Source: Cognataquiflexum aquatile (GTDB lineage: Bacteria > Bacteroidota > Bacteroidia > Cytophagales > Cyclobacteriaceae). From it: a DNA stretch of 64,000 nucleotides. The stretch is from the NCBI RefSeq assembly GCF_003316845.1, contig NZ_QMIK01000008.1, positions 164,602-228,601 of the forward strand, read 5' to 3'. Positions 43,233 to 52,934 of this stretch are shown piece by piece. The notes beneath the pieces are model-generated. The model had not been told where the DNA came from. It ran no database searches and saw only the letters and a program-made list of their open reading frames with translations. Position 1 is the first letter of the stretch; each line of letters begins with the position of its first letter. The position numbers and the translations under genes were made by a program.

Positions 43233-44273
43233 TTATTTCAATTCCACCATCGCCTTGATCACGCCATTCATTGGATCCAAAAAAGACTCAAATTTTTCGG
43301 GAAGGTCCTGAAAGGAAACCCGATGGGTGACCCAAGGCCCGGTGTCCAGAATGCCTTTTTCTACCAGGCTAATAATTTCGTCAAAATCCTTTCCAAGTGA
43401 ATTCCTGCTTGCCATCAAGGTGATTTCTTTCCTATGAAAAAGCGGATCAAAAAATGTAAAATCACCTTGGAAAAGACCGATGAATACGATTTTGCCACCA
43501 AAAGCCACATAATCAAAGGTACTTTTCATGGATTGGTGATTGCCTGTAGCGTCCAAAACGACTGTCGGTAAGTCACCGTCAAAGACTGTTCTTAGATCCT
43601 CAATGACTTTGTCGGACTTGGCATTTACAATTCCATCCACTTTGAGGTTGGTTTTGCAAAAGTCAAGTCTTTCCTGATTGATGTCCATTACCACTGTTTT
43701 GGCTTTACTGATTTTTGCAAATTGGATGGTAGCAAGGCCTATTGGTCCGGCACCGATCACCAATACTTTATCATCCTCCCTGACATCCGCCCGCTTGATG
43801 GCATGGAATCCGATGCTCAAAGTTTCGATCAGTGCCAGTTGTTCATAGCTGAGTTTACCGGATTTATGAAGGTATCTGGCAGGCAAAACAATGAATTCCC
43901 GCATCCCACCATCTTCATGAACGCCAAACACGGAAAGGTTTTCTCCACAGTTGGTTTTGCCCCGCCGGACAGCCTGGTCTTGCGTGCTGTTGAAATAAGG
44001 TTCTACCGCGCACCTGTCTCCGATTTTCAAATCAGTGACACCGGATCCAATTTCCAAAACTTCGACACCGAGTTCATGTCCCAAAATCCTTGGATAAGAA
44101 AAAAAAGGCTGTTTGCCCCTGAAAGCGTGGAGGTCTGTACCGCAAATCCCGATCCGATGAACTTTCAAAAGCACCTCGTCGGGCTTGAGTTCAGTAATCA
44201 AGGTTGTCTGTATTTTCTCCAGATGACCCGGTTCTTTCAGTATGATGGCATTTATTTCTATATGCTTTTTCAT
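43233..44273 (-). CDS. Zinc-type alcohol/polyol dehydrogenase (MDR family)
   Basis: 346 residues. The catalytic zinc site is complete: C44 region (GICGTDLHAF), GHELG near 66-70, and the E of AVEPYF. The Rossmann fold has VLVIGAGPIGLATIQFAK near 169-186. The segment which in relatives such as RspB and threonine dehydrogenase carries four Cys for the structural zinc reads NSTQDQAVRRGKTNCGENL here. It has one Cys only, so the structural zinc is probably absent. It oxidises a secondary alcohol or sugar acid with NAD, substrate unknown. It lies upstream of a repeat block on the same strand as the double esterase gene, which is transcribed towards it; co-transcription is possible. Confidence 0.87.
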   Translation of the reverse strand: MKKHIEINAIILKEPGHLEKIQTTLITELKPDEVLLKVHRIGICGTDLHAFRGKQPFFSYPRILGHELGVEVLEIGSGVTDLKIGDRCAVEPYFNSTQDQAVRRGKTNCGENLSVFGVHEDGGMREFIVLPARYLHKSGKLSYEQLALIETLSIGFHAIKRADVREDDKVLVIGAGPIGLATIQFAKISKAKTVVMDINQERLDFCKTNLKVDGIVNAKSDKVIEDLRTVFDGDLPTVVLDATGNHQSMKSTFDYVAFGGKIVFIGLFQGDFTFFDPLFHRKEITLMASRNSLGKDFDEIISLVEKGILDTGPWVTHRVSFQDLPEKFESFLDPMNGVIKAMVELK

Positions 44274-44329
44274 TGTGGGCTGCTGGGGATTTTTAGAGTT
44301 GCTAATTAGATTCCAAAATGCTACTTATC

Positions 44330-44436
44330 CATTAGCGTTTAGGTTGGTCTTTTGATTCAACCCCTTAGGGGTTGGATATTTATAGATCATTCATTTTTCT
44401 ATAAACAACCGACTCCAAAGGAGTCGAACTTTTCCT
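44330..44436. repeat. Palindromic intergenic repeat pair
   Basis: Two perfect palindromes with 3-base centres: caaccccTTAggggttg (44358-44374) and cgactccAAAggagtcg (44410-44426), joined by an AT-rich arm with tttatag / ctataaa. Same design as the hairpins at 21028, 21298 and 41278, though the arms differ in sequence. It lies right after the stop of the double esterase gene and could help end its transcript. Confidence 0.65.
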
Positions 44437-44439
44437 CCT

Positions 44440-46365
<1,926 letters not shown>

Positions 46366-46374
46366 TCAGTAAGT

Positions 46375-46440
46375 CTATAGTCCACAGTCGACAGTCCACA
46401 CTTGTCCGCCGAGGCGGAGCCACTGCAATGGATTTTCAAT
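46375..46440. repeat. Dispersed intergenic repeat (GTCCACAG / AATCCGAG type)
   Basis: tctatagtccacagtcgac, cagtccacac, then a ccgccgaggcgg inverted repeat and the hairpin ggattttcaatcc ending gagtgcc. It is related to 4628-4705. It lies just before the double esterase gene. Confidence 0.55.
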
Positions 46441-46446
46441 CCGAGT

Positions 46447-46645
46447 GCCAATATCATTTCCAATATCCATTAATATCCATTTATAATTTCCATTATTAAC
46501 TTTTTGAAATATCAACCAATATCCTTTTTCAATATCCATTAATATCCATTTATAATATCCATTAATATCCTTTTCCAATATCCACTAATATCTTTTTGAA
46601 ATATCCATTAATATCCATTAATATCCTTTCCAATATCCTTTCAAT
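46447..46645. repeat. Degenerate tandem repeat of an ATATCC(A/T)TT unit
   Basis: About sixteen imperfect copies of aatatccatt or aatatccttt, 10 to 13 bp each, run for 200 bp up to the stop of the RraA-like gene. A short frame on the minus strand (46375-46578) merely translates the repeat (NGYYKWILMDIEKG) and is not taken as a gene. Confidence 0.8.
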
Positions 46646-47565
46646 CACCAAGTCCTCTTACTCATCATCTGATCCAATTCTGCGGCAGTCATGGTTCCGA
46701 GTTCCGGATGTTTTTTTAGCCAAGTCAGAAATGCAGCTTTGATTTCTGGAGTCCATTGGCTGTCGATTTCGCCTGTGCTGTAGACACCTTCCCTTACCAT
46801 CTCGAATCCGAATTGGTCTTTGCGGATAACAAACTCGGCTGTGCTGACCACCTGCTCCGCCATATGGGCGGGAACAAACAGCACGCCTTCAATGGTAGCG
46901 ATCACCAAATCACCGGGAAGAACGATAGCCCCTCCAATTCTGATGGGCGTATTGAGTCCCATCAGGACCATTTCCTCTGTAAATGATGGATGAAAATCAC
47001 GGACGAAAGCATTGAATCCTTTGATGTTTCTGATTTCCTGCAAATCCCTCGCAGCCCCATCAAAGACAACGCCATTGCCTGATTTACTTAATATAGAGTT
47101 TGCAAGGGTTGCACCCATGATACTTCCTCCGCTGATTTTCCCATAAGCATCTGCCACGTACAAATCACCTTTTGTAAGGATATCGATGGGCCAAGCGTTG
47201 GTATTTCCTTTTCTACCTTGGGTTGCTCCACGGGCTTTGATGTTTTTTTCTACATCCGGACGGCTTGGCATATACATGGCGGTCACTGCCCTTCCGGTCA
47301 TTATATTTTCGTTGACAGTTTTCCAACCTCCCTCATATTGGTTGAGATAGCCTTCATTTTTCAGGACAGTCCATGCATCGTCCACCATGATGTGTTTTGC
47401 CCGCTCCAAAAGGTTATCAGGAATTTTTGGTCTACCATCCGGAAACCGCTCCCCTTGCCATGCTGAGGTAAGGAATAGGATTTCCTCTTTGGAGATGGTT
47501 TGTGCGGAGACCACGCTTGTCATCGAAATAATGGCAAAGAGAAAAATCGGGAAAAATGATTTCAT
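46645..47565 (-). CDS. Exported RraA-like protein
   Basis: 306 residues from the ATG at 47565-47563. That start gives a normal signal peptide (KSFFPIFLFAIISMTSVVSAQ, about 2-22); a longer start at 47604 would put 13 polar residues in front. The mature part is an RraA-like domain (about 60-270), with GRAVTAMYMPSRPD, SGGSIMGATLANSILSKSGNGVVFDGAARDL and GDLVIATIEGVLFVPAHMA. GGSxxG.....A....GxxGxVxDGxxRD is the core of RraA and of 4-hydroxy-4-methyl-2-oxoglutarate aldolase. Cytosolic RraA binds RNase E in Escherichia coli; an exported form cannot do that, so a lyase or aldolase role outside the cell membrane is more likely. It shares a duplicated upstream element with the GH16 gene. Confidence 0.85.
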   Translation of the reverse strand: MKSFFPIFLFAIISMTSVVSAQTISKEEILFLTSAWQGERFPDGRPKIPDNLLERAKHIMVDDAWTVLKNEGYLNQYEGGWKTVNENIMTGRAVTAMYMPSRPDVEKNIKARGATQGRKGNTNAWPIDILTKGDLYVADAYGKISGGSIMGATLANSILSKSGNGVVFDGAARDLQEIRNIKGFNAFVRDFHPSFTEEMVLMGLNTPIRIGGAIVLPGDLVIATIEGVLFVPAHMAEQVVSTAEFVIRKDQFGFEMVREGVYSTGEIDSQWTPEIKAAFLTWLKKHPELGTMTAAELDQMMSKRTW

Positions 47566-47630
47566 TGTAGGATTGATTTTTGGGTTTAAATGAAAGTGTC
47601 GCATAGTAGGCTGTTTATAGGTTTTAATAT

Positions 47631-47689
47631 TAATGGCTTCCTGATTAGCGGTATAGCCAAATCTACAAATAAAATGTAAGAGGTGTTTT
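47631..47689 (-). promoter_or_regulatory. Duplicated upstream element, copy 1 (before the RraA-like gene)
   Basis: 59 bp almost identical to 48644-48701 (one gap and two or three substitutions). On the minus strand it contains TAGATTTG, a perfect match to the -7 consensus TAnnTTTG, within ttatttgTAGATTTGgctat. The RraA-like start codon is about 95 bp downstream. Both copies lie in front of a minus-strand gene, so it is read as a promoter module. Confidence 0.6.
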
Positions 47690-47753
47690 TGGCTGCTTTC
47701 GCTGGGAGTAGATGGTAGCTATACGCAACCTAATTCCCCGTAAATGGTCAGAG

Positions 47754-48644
47754 TTATTTTGAACCATCTTTAAAAGGCTCATAAGACATCCAATCTACCT
47801 CCAGTTCATATGGACGAATAGGTTTTTCAAGAGAATTAGGATTGGTTTCCACAGACCAATCTTTGGTATGCCAAAAGTTCATTCTGTACTTGGTACGGTG
47901 TTGAGGTATTCCTATGGTAGTGCCGTGATAATCCCATAACACTAATTTCTCCCCACTGACAGGATGGACCATCCACCAAGTGATGCGGTCTTCATACCAA
48001 TCAAAACCATAAGTATAAAATTTTGCCGAAGCGTCATAATCCTCAATGGCTTCAATGGTTGCAGGCTGATTTTGGATTCCTGATAATGGCGTCCTAAAGC
48101 CTGTATCAGTTTCTCTGTAAATGGTTTCATAAACGATTCCTTTGGCAAGATTGATGATGCGGCCAACTCTCCTCAGCGCACCGGATTGTCCGGTCCATGT
48201 GCCGACATATATGATCGTGGGATCCGCAAGCAGCCACTCAAAGTCAATCTCACTCAAACCTGGAGCGCTATCTACATCGTAGGTGAAATAACCGACAACT
48301 GCACCGACATTGGGTTGAATGGACTTTGCCTCAGGAACTTTCAGCCGGGCGGAGTAAGTCCCAAAATGAGTGAAGTCCTTTGAGATGATTTCCGGTCCAC
48401 GACCTGCGCCTGCACTGTCCTTTGGATCGATTTTGAAGGAAAGGATTTTGGTACCAGGTTCTAAAGGAGAATTTACTCCTAGCTTATATTTGAATTCTGA
48501 TTTATTTCCGGTTGAGCCATATCTAAAGTGGATAGAAGTAGAATCCGAAAAATCCTCCTTAAATGAACTGTGATACTTGTCTGTTTGGGAAATGGCAATG
48601 AAAGGAATTAAAAATAATATCGCTGATAAGATTTGTTGTTTCAT
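47754..48644 (-). CDS. Glycoside hydrolase family 16-like protein
   Basis: 296 residues. Signal peptide about 1-19 (ending FIAISQ). A beta-jelly-roll GH16-type domain covers the rest. The active-site motif is LSEIDFEW, with E132 (nucleophile), D134 and E136 (acid/base) in the E-x-D-x-E order of the family. Other typical stretches are GTYSARLKVPEA and FYTYGFDWYEDRITWWM. It should cleave beta-1,3 or mixed-link glucans or galactans such as laminarin, agar or carrageenan; the exact substrate is not visible. The duplicated element 48644-48701 begins directly at its start codon. It is separate from but near the RraA-like gene, with which it may be co-regulated. Confidence 0.85.
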   Translation of the reverse strand: MKQQILSAILFLIPFIAISQTDKYHSSFKEDFSDSTSIHFRYGSTGNKSEFKYKLGVNSPLEPGTKILSFKIDPKDSAGAGRGPEIISKDFTHFGTYSARLKVPEAKSIQPNVGAVVGYFTYDVDSAPGLSEIDFEWLLADPTIIYVGTWTGQSGALRRVGRIINLAKGIVYETIYRETDTGFRTPLSGIQNQPATIEAIEDYDASAKFYTYGFDWYEDRITWWMVHPVSGEKLVLWDYHGTTIGIPQHRTKYRMNFWHTKDWSVETNPNSLEKPIRPYELEVDWMSYEPFKDGSK

Positions 48645-48701
48645 AATGGCTTCCCGATTGCGGTATAGCCAAATCTACAAATAAAATGTAAGAGGTGTTT
48701 T
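48644..48701 (-). promoter_or_regulatory. Duplicated upstream element, copy 2 (before the GH16 gene)
   Basis: 58-bp near-identical copy of 47631-47689, again with TAGATTTG on the minus strand. It touches the start codon of the GH16 gene, closer than copy 1 is to its gene. Confidence 0.6.
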
Positions 48702-48712
48702 GGGTTTAGCTA

Positions 48713-48893
48713 CAGCTAGGTGAAGATTGTTTCTTTACCTTTTTATTTAGTAGAATTTGTAATTCCAATAGTCAGGAATTACCTTTCCATTAGAGCTTTT
48801 TCTTTTAAATTCAATTGCAAATTGGGATGGATAAAAGTATGGAATTACAAATTCACCCAGTCCACCATCAATCGCTATATTTCACCTAGTTAG
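48713..48893. repeat. MITE-like inverted repeat element (~181 bp)
   Basis: Outer ends agctaggtga (48714-48723) and tcacctagtt (48884-48893) are inverted copies with one mismatch. Inner ends gaatttgtaattcc (about 48752-48765) and ggaattacaaattc (about 48840-48853) are perfect inverted copies. Both arms are about 52 bp long, but their middle parts differ. No reading frame. A further solo copy of the left arm is at 49457-49513. The remaining DNA to 48955 is the AT-rich upstream region of the barstar-like gene. Confidence 0.65.
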
Positions 48894-48955
48894 GGAAGAT
48901 TTATAAATCTTTATCAACCCAAAATTTCATTCTAGAATAAATTGGAATACAAAAA

Positions 48956-49447
48956 ATGAAAGACCATAGCTTAGATTTTCAAATACTCCGTGATGGTGGA
49001 ATCTCAATGTATCATAAAATTGAAATTCTTGAAGTCGACTTAGAATGGTTTGAGAATGAGAAATATAAGATTTATGATATGAACGCATGCAAGTGGAGTG
49101 TCTTGAAGGCGCATAAAGAAATCAAGGAAAAGTTAAACTTTCCAGATTACTACGGAGAAAACCTAAATGCATTTAATGACTGTTTACGTGACATGTATTC
49201 TATTTCTAAAAAAGGACTTGTGATTGTTTTTCGGAAATTCGATTTTTTAGCAGAGACTGATAGGGATTTTGCAACCGGACTGCTTGACATCATTTCAATT
49301 CAATCAAGGGAATGGCTTTTAAAAGGTAAAAGGCTTATATGTCTCATTCAATCGACTGACCCAGATTTATATTTTGAAAAGATCGGAGGGGTATCACCGA
49401 GATGGAACGGCCAAGAGTGCTTTGATTCAAAAAGGCGAGGTAGTTAA
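48956..49447 (+). CDS. Barstar family protein (orphan)
   Basis: 163 residues, longer than barstar (about 90) because of an N-terminal extension of about 35 residues and a C-terminal tail. The barstar core is clear: VLKAHKEIKEKLNFPDYYGENLNAFNDCLRDM, with the ribonuclease-contacting helix at 62-80 (YYGENLNAF, Asp and Glu). A strand follows (GLVIVFRKFDFL). Barstars inhibit barnase-type ribonucleases and are immunity proteins of many toxin systems. No ribonuclease or polymorphic toxin gene is found in the window. The gene is flanked by copies of the agctaggtgaagattg repeat (48713 and 49457), so it may have arrived as a small cassette. Confidence 0.85.
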   Translation: MKDHSLDFQILRDGGISMYHKIEILEVDLEWFENEKYKIYDMNACKWSVLKAHKEIKEKLNFPDYYGENLNAFNDCLRDMYSISKKGLVIVFRKFDFLAETDRDFATGLLDIISIQSREWLLKGKRLICLIQSTDPDLYFEKIGGVSPRWNGQECFDSKRRGS

Positions 49448-49456
49448 AATCACACT

Positions 49457-49513
49457 CAGCTAGGTGAAGATTGTTACTATACCTTTTAATTAGTAGAATT
49501 TGTAATTCGATAG
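49457..49513. repeat. Solo arm of the MITE-like element
   Basis: 57 bp nearly identical to 48713-48771 in the same direction (cagctaggtgaagattgtt, then ttagtagaatttgtaattc and tag). It begins 10 bp after the barstar stop codon. Together with the first copy it flanks the gene by direct repeats 744 bp apart. Confidence 0.7.
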
Positions 49514-50173
49514 ATCTGGAACCATCTTTTCTTTGAGTGTTTGGATAAATGGTCCAATTTCATCCCGATGGCGAAGTGGAGTATTTTCTACTTTAAAGAA
49601 AACTTACAATGGAACACTTGCGGGCAGGAAGAAATTTTTCCGGGCCGGCGTGGCACTGTGTGGGGGAGGATTAAAATTTCTTGTCCCGATAATTATCGGG
49701 ATTGGTTACTTTTTGTTTCAAGACAAAAAGTGACAAGAAAAGAAAACGGAAAAAATATGGTGGAATGATTGAAATTTAGAAACCATCAAATTTTAGTAGG
49801 TTACAGATTGGTCTCGATTCTAGGTTTGTTTCCTAAAAAATACCTAAACTCCGGATTGGAATAATTCAAAGTAAATTGAATTATCAGCCTTCCCTGTTTT
49901 TGGTGGAAACCCAATTCCACACTTTAAAATTTTGCACCCAAAAACCAATTACACCACATTTTTATAACCCCGAGCTGCGGTGCATGGAAATTGTTGAAAG
50001 TATAAAAATTAGAATAGCACCTTGCACGGGGCTATTAATATTTTGCCCACTTCGGGGCTATTTGTCGAAAGTAGTTTCTGCTTTAAGCGAATTTGTTAAT
50101 AGGCCTTCTTTTTATTTTCATCAGTTTCTGCTATTATTTGGATAGCCAAATTGAATCCCAATTCCATTAATCG
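49514..50173. other. Gap with palindromic repeats and no supported gene
   Basis: 660 bp. The short frames around 49533-49768 translate a common kind of intergenic repeat: cccgataattatcggg (49685-49700, 7-bp arms), then attggttactttttgtttc and caagacaaaaagtgacaag. Around 49970-50060 there are gcggtgc, cacggggc and cttcggggct stretches of a second repeat type. No codon bias or domain supports a gene. Confidence 0.55.
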
Positions 50174-50205
50174 AAAAAAGGGTGGAATTAAAAATTCCAC
50201 CCTTT
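50174..50205 (-). terminator. Rho-independent terminator after the signal peptidase gene
   Basis: Perfect 13-bp stem AAAGGGTGGAATT / AATTCCACCCTTT with a 3-base loop (50177-50189 and 50193-50205). On the minus strand it is followed by TTTTTT, and it starts 43 bp after the stop codon. Confidence 0.9.
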
Positions 50206-50247
50206 CCAAGAATCCAAATCGTTCTTGCTTTCCAAAATTGGACTTCC

Positions 50248-51369
50248 TCATTCAATTCCCATAAATATCCTTTCCCATCTGATCCGATTCAAACCTGTCG
50301 CTTCTACATTTTTTGAAAACAAGACCATGACCGGTTTGCCGACGATATGATCCTCTGGGGCAAATCCCCAATATCTGGAGTCTATAGAATTGTCCCTGCT
50401 GTCTCCCATCATAAAGTAATAATCCTGATTGAAGGTGTATTGGGCCATTGTTTTCCCTCCGATTTCCAACTTCCCGGCCGATATTTCCACTTTATCCTCA
50501 CCTTCATACTTCTCGATCAATTCCCCATAAAGGTCCAAAGTCGTTGCATTGATTGGTATTTGCATTCCTTTTTTCGGTACTGTCACCGGGCCGTAATTGT
50601 CTTTGGTCCATAGATTGGCCATGGAGGAGGGGAATAATTCCAAACCTGATTGGGTGTCTGAAGGTGGGTGAATGGAAATATTGAAGGGAGCTGATTCTAT
50701 TTTTTCCAACTGTTCCGCGGTCAGCAACAGGCTGTAGACAGGTGTATTTTCTTTAGTATATCCGAGGAACCAATAATCTTCGCTGTCCAAACCGAATGCC
50801 TCTACTTGGTGGGATTGAAGCGGATATTCGGTCAACATTTCATAGCGGAATTTCATACCGGGAGGATTGGGTATCGCTTTTCCATTGACAAAAATCTGTT
50901 TGTCCCGGATTTCAAGCACATCACCGGAGATGGCCACACAGCGCTTGACCAGATAAGTCATGAGGTCCATTGGCCTTTCTGTGGGTTCAAGCAGGTCTTT
51001 GGGAGCGTTGAATACTACTGTTTCGCCTCTCTGTACCCCTCTCATTCCCGGAAAGCGAAAAGTGGGGAGTTGGATCCAATCCAGGTATGAGGGAATTTCT
51101 GTTCCCCAAATTTTCTGATGGGTTAAGGGTACCTGCAAAGGCGTGGTAGGTGTCCTTGGACCGTAATGGACTTTGCTCACGAGGATATAATCACCGACCA
51201 AGAGGGAATTTTCCATTGAGCTGGTCGGGATTACAAATGCTTCCGCCAGGGACCAACGGAAAAAAGTGGCGAATACAACTGCAAAGACTATGGCATTTCG
51301 CCATTCAGTCAGGATAGTTTTTTTTTCTGTGGTAGAGGATTTCATGGCAGGGGAAAATTTGTTGGTCAA
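50248..51369 (-). CDS. lepB: Signal peptidase I
   Basis: 373 residues. One membrane helix at about 24-44 (NAIVFAVVFATFFRWSLAEAF) is followed by the catalytic box AFVIPTSSMENSLLVGD with nucleophile S51. The Lys of the Ser/Lys dyad is K142 in YLVKRCVAISGD. The C-terminal box reads MMGDSRDNSIDSRYWGF. The long insert at about 165-290 (ending near VEISAGKLEIGG) is typical of the Bacteroidota enzymes. It removes signal peptides from exported preproteins at the outer face of the inner membrane. The start is the first Met at 51369; MKSSTTEKK at 51345 is an alternative. It is transcribed alone with a strong terminator. Confidence 0.95.
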   Translation of the reverse strand: MTNKFSPAMKSSTTEKKTILTEWRNAIVFAVVFATFFRWSLAEAFVIPTSSMENSLLVGDYILVSKVHYGPRTPTTPLQVPLTHQKIWGTEIPSYLDWIQLPTFRFPGMRGVQRGETVVFNAPKDLLEPTERPMDLMTYLVKRCVAISGDVLEIRDKQIFVNGKAIPNPPGMKFRYEMLTEYPLQSHQVEAFGLDSEDYWFLGYTKENTPVYSLLLTAEQLEKIESAPFNISIHPPSDTQSGLELFPSSMANLWTKDNYGPVTVPKKGMQIPINATTLDLYGELIEKYEGEDKVEISAGKLEIGGKTMAQYTFNQDYYFMMGDSRDNSIDSRYWGFAPEDHIVGKPVMVLFSKNVEATGLNRIRWERIFMGIE

Positions 51370-51713
51370 TAATGTGAAAGACTAAAAATAGGAAGTCAAA
51401 AAGTCAGATGCTACTCCAAAACCCTGATTTAAGGCTATTTAACAATTGACAACCATATGGTTCAAAAAATATTTACTTTACCCTAGCGTATTTTTTAGGC
51501 CTCTAAATCGGTAAAACCAGTAATCCCCTTTTGGTTATTTTTTTTCACTTACCACATGACGTGCGTATTTACAGCTACCCAATAGATAAAACAGTTTTGG
51601 AACATTTTGGAAAAATACTTGACGGCGATACAATTTTTAGGCCTTTTTGCCCATGAAAAAATATTTATATTGAACCTTGAAGTAGCTTGGGATAAATTCA
51701 AAAAAAGATTCAC
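51370..51713. other. Divergent promoter region of lepB and the porin gene
   Basis: 344 bp without a supported gene. Before the porin gene, TTTTTG near 51645 and TATATTGA near 51668 form a plausible promoter with a 5' leader of about 40 bases. AT-rich DNA at 51450-51500 may serve lepB. No operator could be named. Confidence 0.4.
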
Positions 51714-52826
51714 ATGAAGAATTTACTTATCATTTTTGGATTTTTTTGCACTATGTTTTCCGTACAAGCCCAGGTGACAAACACGGGTCTCATGGATACC
51801 ACCTCCGGTGAGAAGATCGGGAATCTTACCTTTGGAGCATATATCGATTCATATTATGGATATGATTTTAGCAGACCTGTAGAGGGCAATGTCCCTTATT
51901 TTGTTTCTATGAACAGACACAACGAGGCCACTATCAACTTGGCCTTTGTTGATATCCGGTATCAATCTGATAGAATTCGTGGGCGGTTTGTTCCTGGATT
52001 TGGTACTTTCATCAATGCCAACAATGCTGCAGAACCAGGTACACTCAAGAATATCTTGGAAGGTTCAATAGGGTATAAACCCTTTAAGAAAAAAGATATC
52101 TGGATTGATTTTGGTGTCCTAGGCTCGCCTTACACCAATGAAAGCGCCATAAGCCGGGACCACCTCATGTACACCCGAAGTTTTGCACCGGAATATGTGC
52201 CGTATTATGTGACTGGGGGAAAGGTTACAGTTCCCCTCAATAGTAAGGTGACCGCCTACCTATATCTACTCAATGGTTGGCAGCAGACCCAGGACCTGAA
52301 TAGTGGCAAGTCCCTCGGAACCCAATTGGAATACCGGCCAAATGACAAAAACCTGTTTAACTGGAATACCTACATTGGGGACGAGCGCTCTGAAATCAAT
52401 CCTGATAACAGGATGAGGTATTTTACAGATGTATATTGGATTTATAATGACGGCGCCAAATGGAGTTTCACAAGCAGTGCTTATGTAGGTTTACAAAAAA
52501 CTTTTCAAAACAGGCCTACCTCAAGCAGTCTCTGGTGGCAATACAATTTTATTGCCCGGCACACATTTACGGATCAAATATCCTTATCTGGGCGGGTTGA
52601 ATATTTTTCCGATCCAAATGCCATTCAGATTACCCCGATCACCTCAGCTGCAGAATTCCAAACATTCAGTACAGGACTTACTCTCAATGTCACTCCAGCC
52701 TCTAATTTGATGTTTCGCTTTGAGGGAAGGTATTTCCTGTCACAGCAGGACGTTTTCTTTGACGCATCCGAAAATACTGTAAATTCCAAAGTCTGGCTAA
52801 TTTCAAACGTTACCTTTTCATTTTGA
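51714..52826 (+). CDS. BBP2-type outer membrane beta-barrel porin
   Basis: 370 residues. Signal peptide about 1-19 (ending SVQAQ). The mature protein is a series of amphipathic strands typical of the putative beta-barrel porin-2 family: FGAYIDSYYGYDFSRP near 37-52, TINLAFVDIRYQSDRIRGRF, WIDFGVLGSPYTNESAISRD, KVTAYLYLLNGWQ and the last strand VNSKVWLISNVTFSF. It ends in F as outer membrane proteins do. It should form a pore for small solutes; the substrate is unknown. It is a single gene, convergent with the ZIP gene. Confidence 0.85.
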   Translation: MKNLLIIFGFFCTMFSVQAQVTNTGLMDTTSGEKIGNLTFGAYIDSYYGYDFSRPVEGNVPYFVSMNRHNEATINLAFVDIRYQSDRIRGRFVPGFGTFINANNAAEPGTLKNILEGSIGYKPFKKKDIWIDFGVLGSPYTNESAISRDHLMYTRSFAPEYVPYYVTGGKVTVPLNSKVTAYLYLLNGWQQTQDLNSGKSLGTQLEYRPNDKNLFNWNTYIGDERSEINPDNRMRYFTDVYWIYNDGAKWSFTSSAYVGLQKTFQNRPTSSSLWWQYNFIARHTFTDQISLSGRVEYFSDPNAIQITPITSAAEFQTFSTGLTLNVTPASNLMFRFEGRYFLSQQDVFFDASENTVNSKVWLISNVTFSF

Positions 52827-52934
52827 CATAGAAGATTGGGGAAAAGAAAAAAAATATTTCTAGTTTGCTTCCACCGGTTGCATTTTCGATTTCGCCGGTT
52901 AATCTTAAACCAAGTAGCAAAACAAACAAAAACG

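Noticed and set aside
46375..46578. 67-codon minus-strand frame before the double esterase gene
   Set aside because: It is a translation of the ATATCC tandem repeat (repeated WILMDI) and has no codon bias of a gene.
49533..49768. Two overlapping frames in the gap after the barstar gene
   Set aside because: They translate the palindromic repeat cccgataattatcggg and its flanks, which occur in non-coding places elsewhere in the window.
49876..50145. 89-codon frame before the signal peptidase terminator
   Set aside because: Repeat-derived sequence with no signal, domain or codon bias; a degenerate intergenic repeat explains it better.
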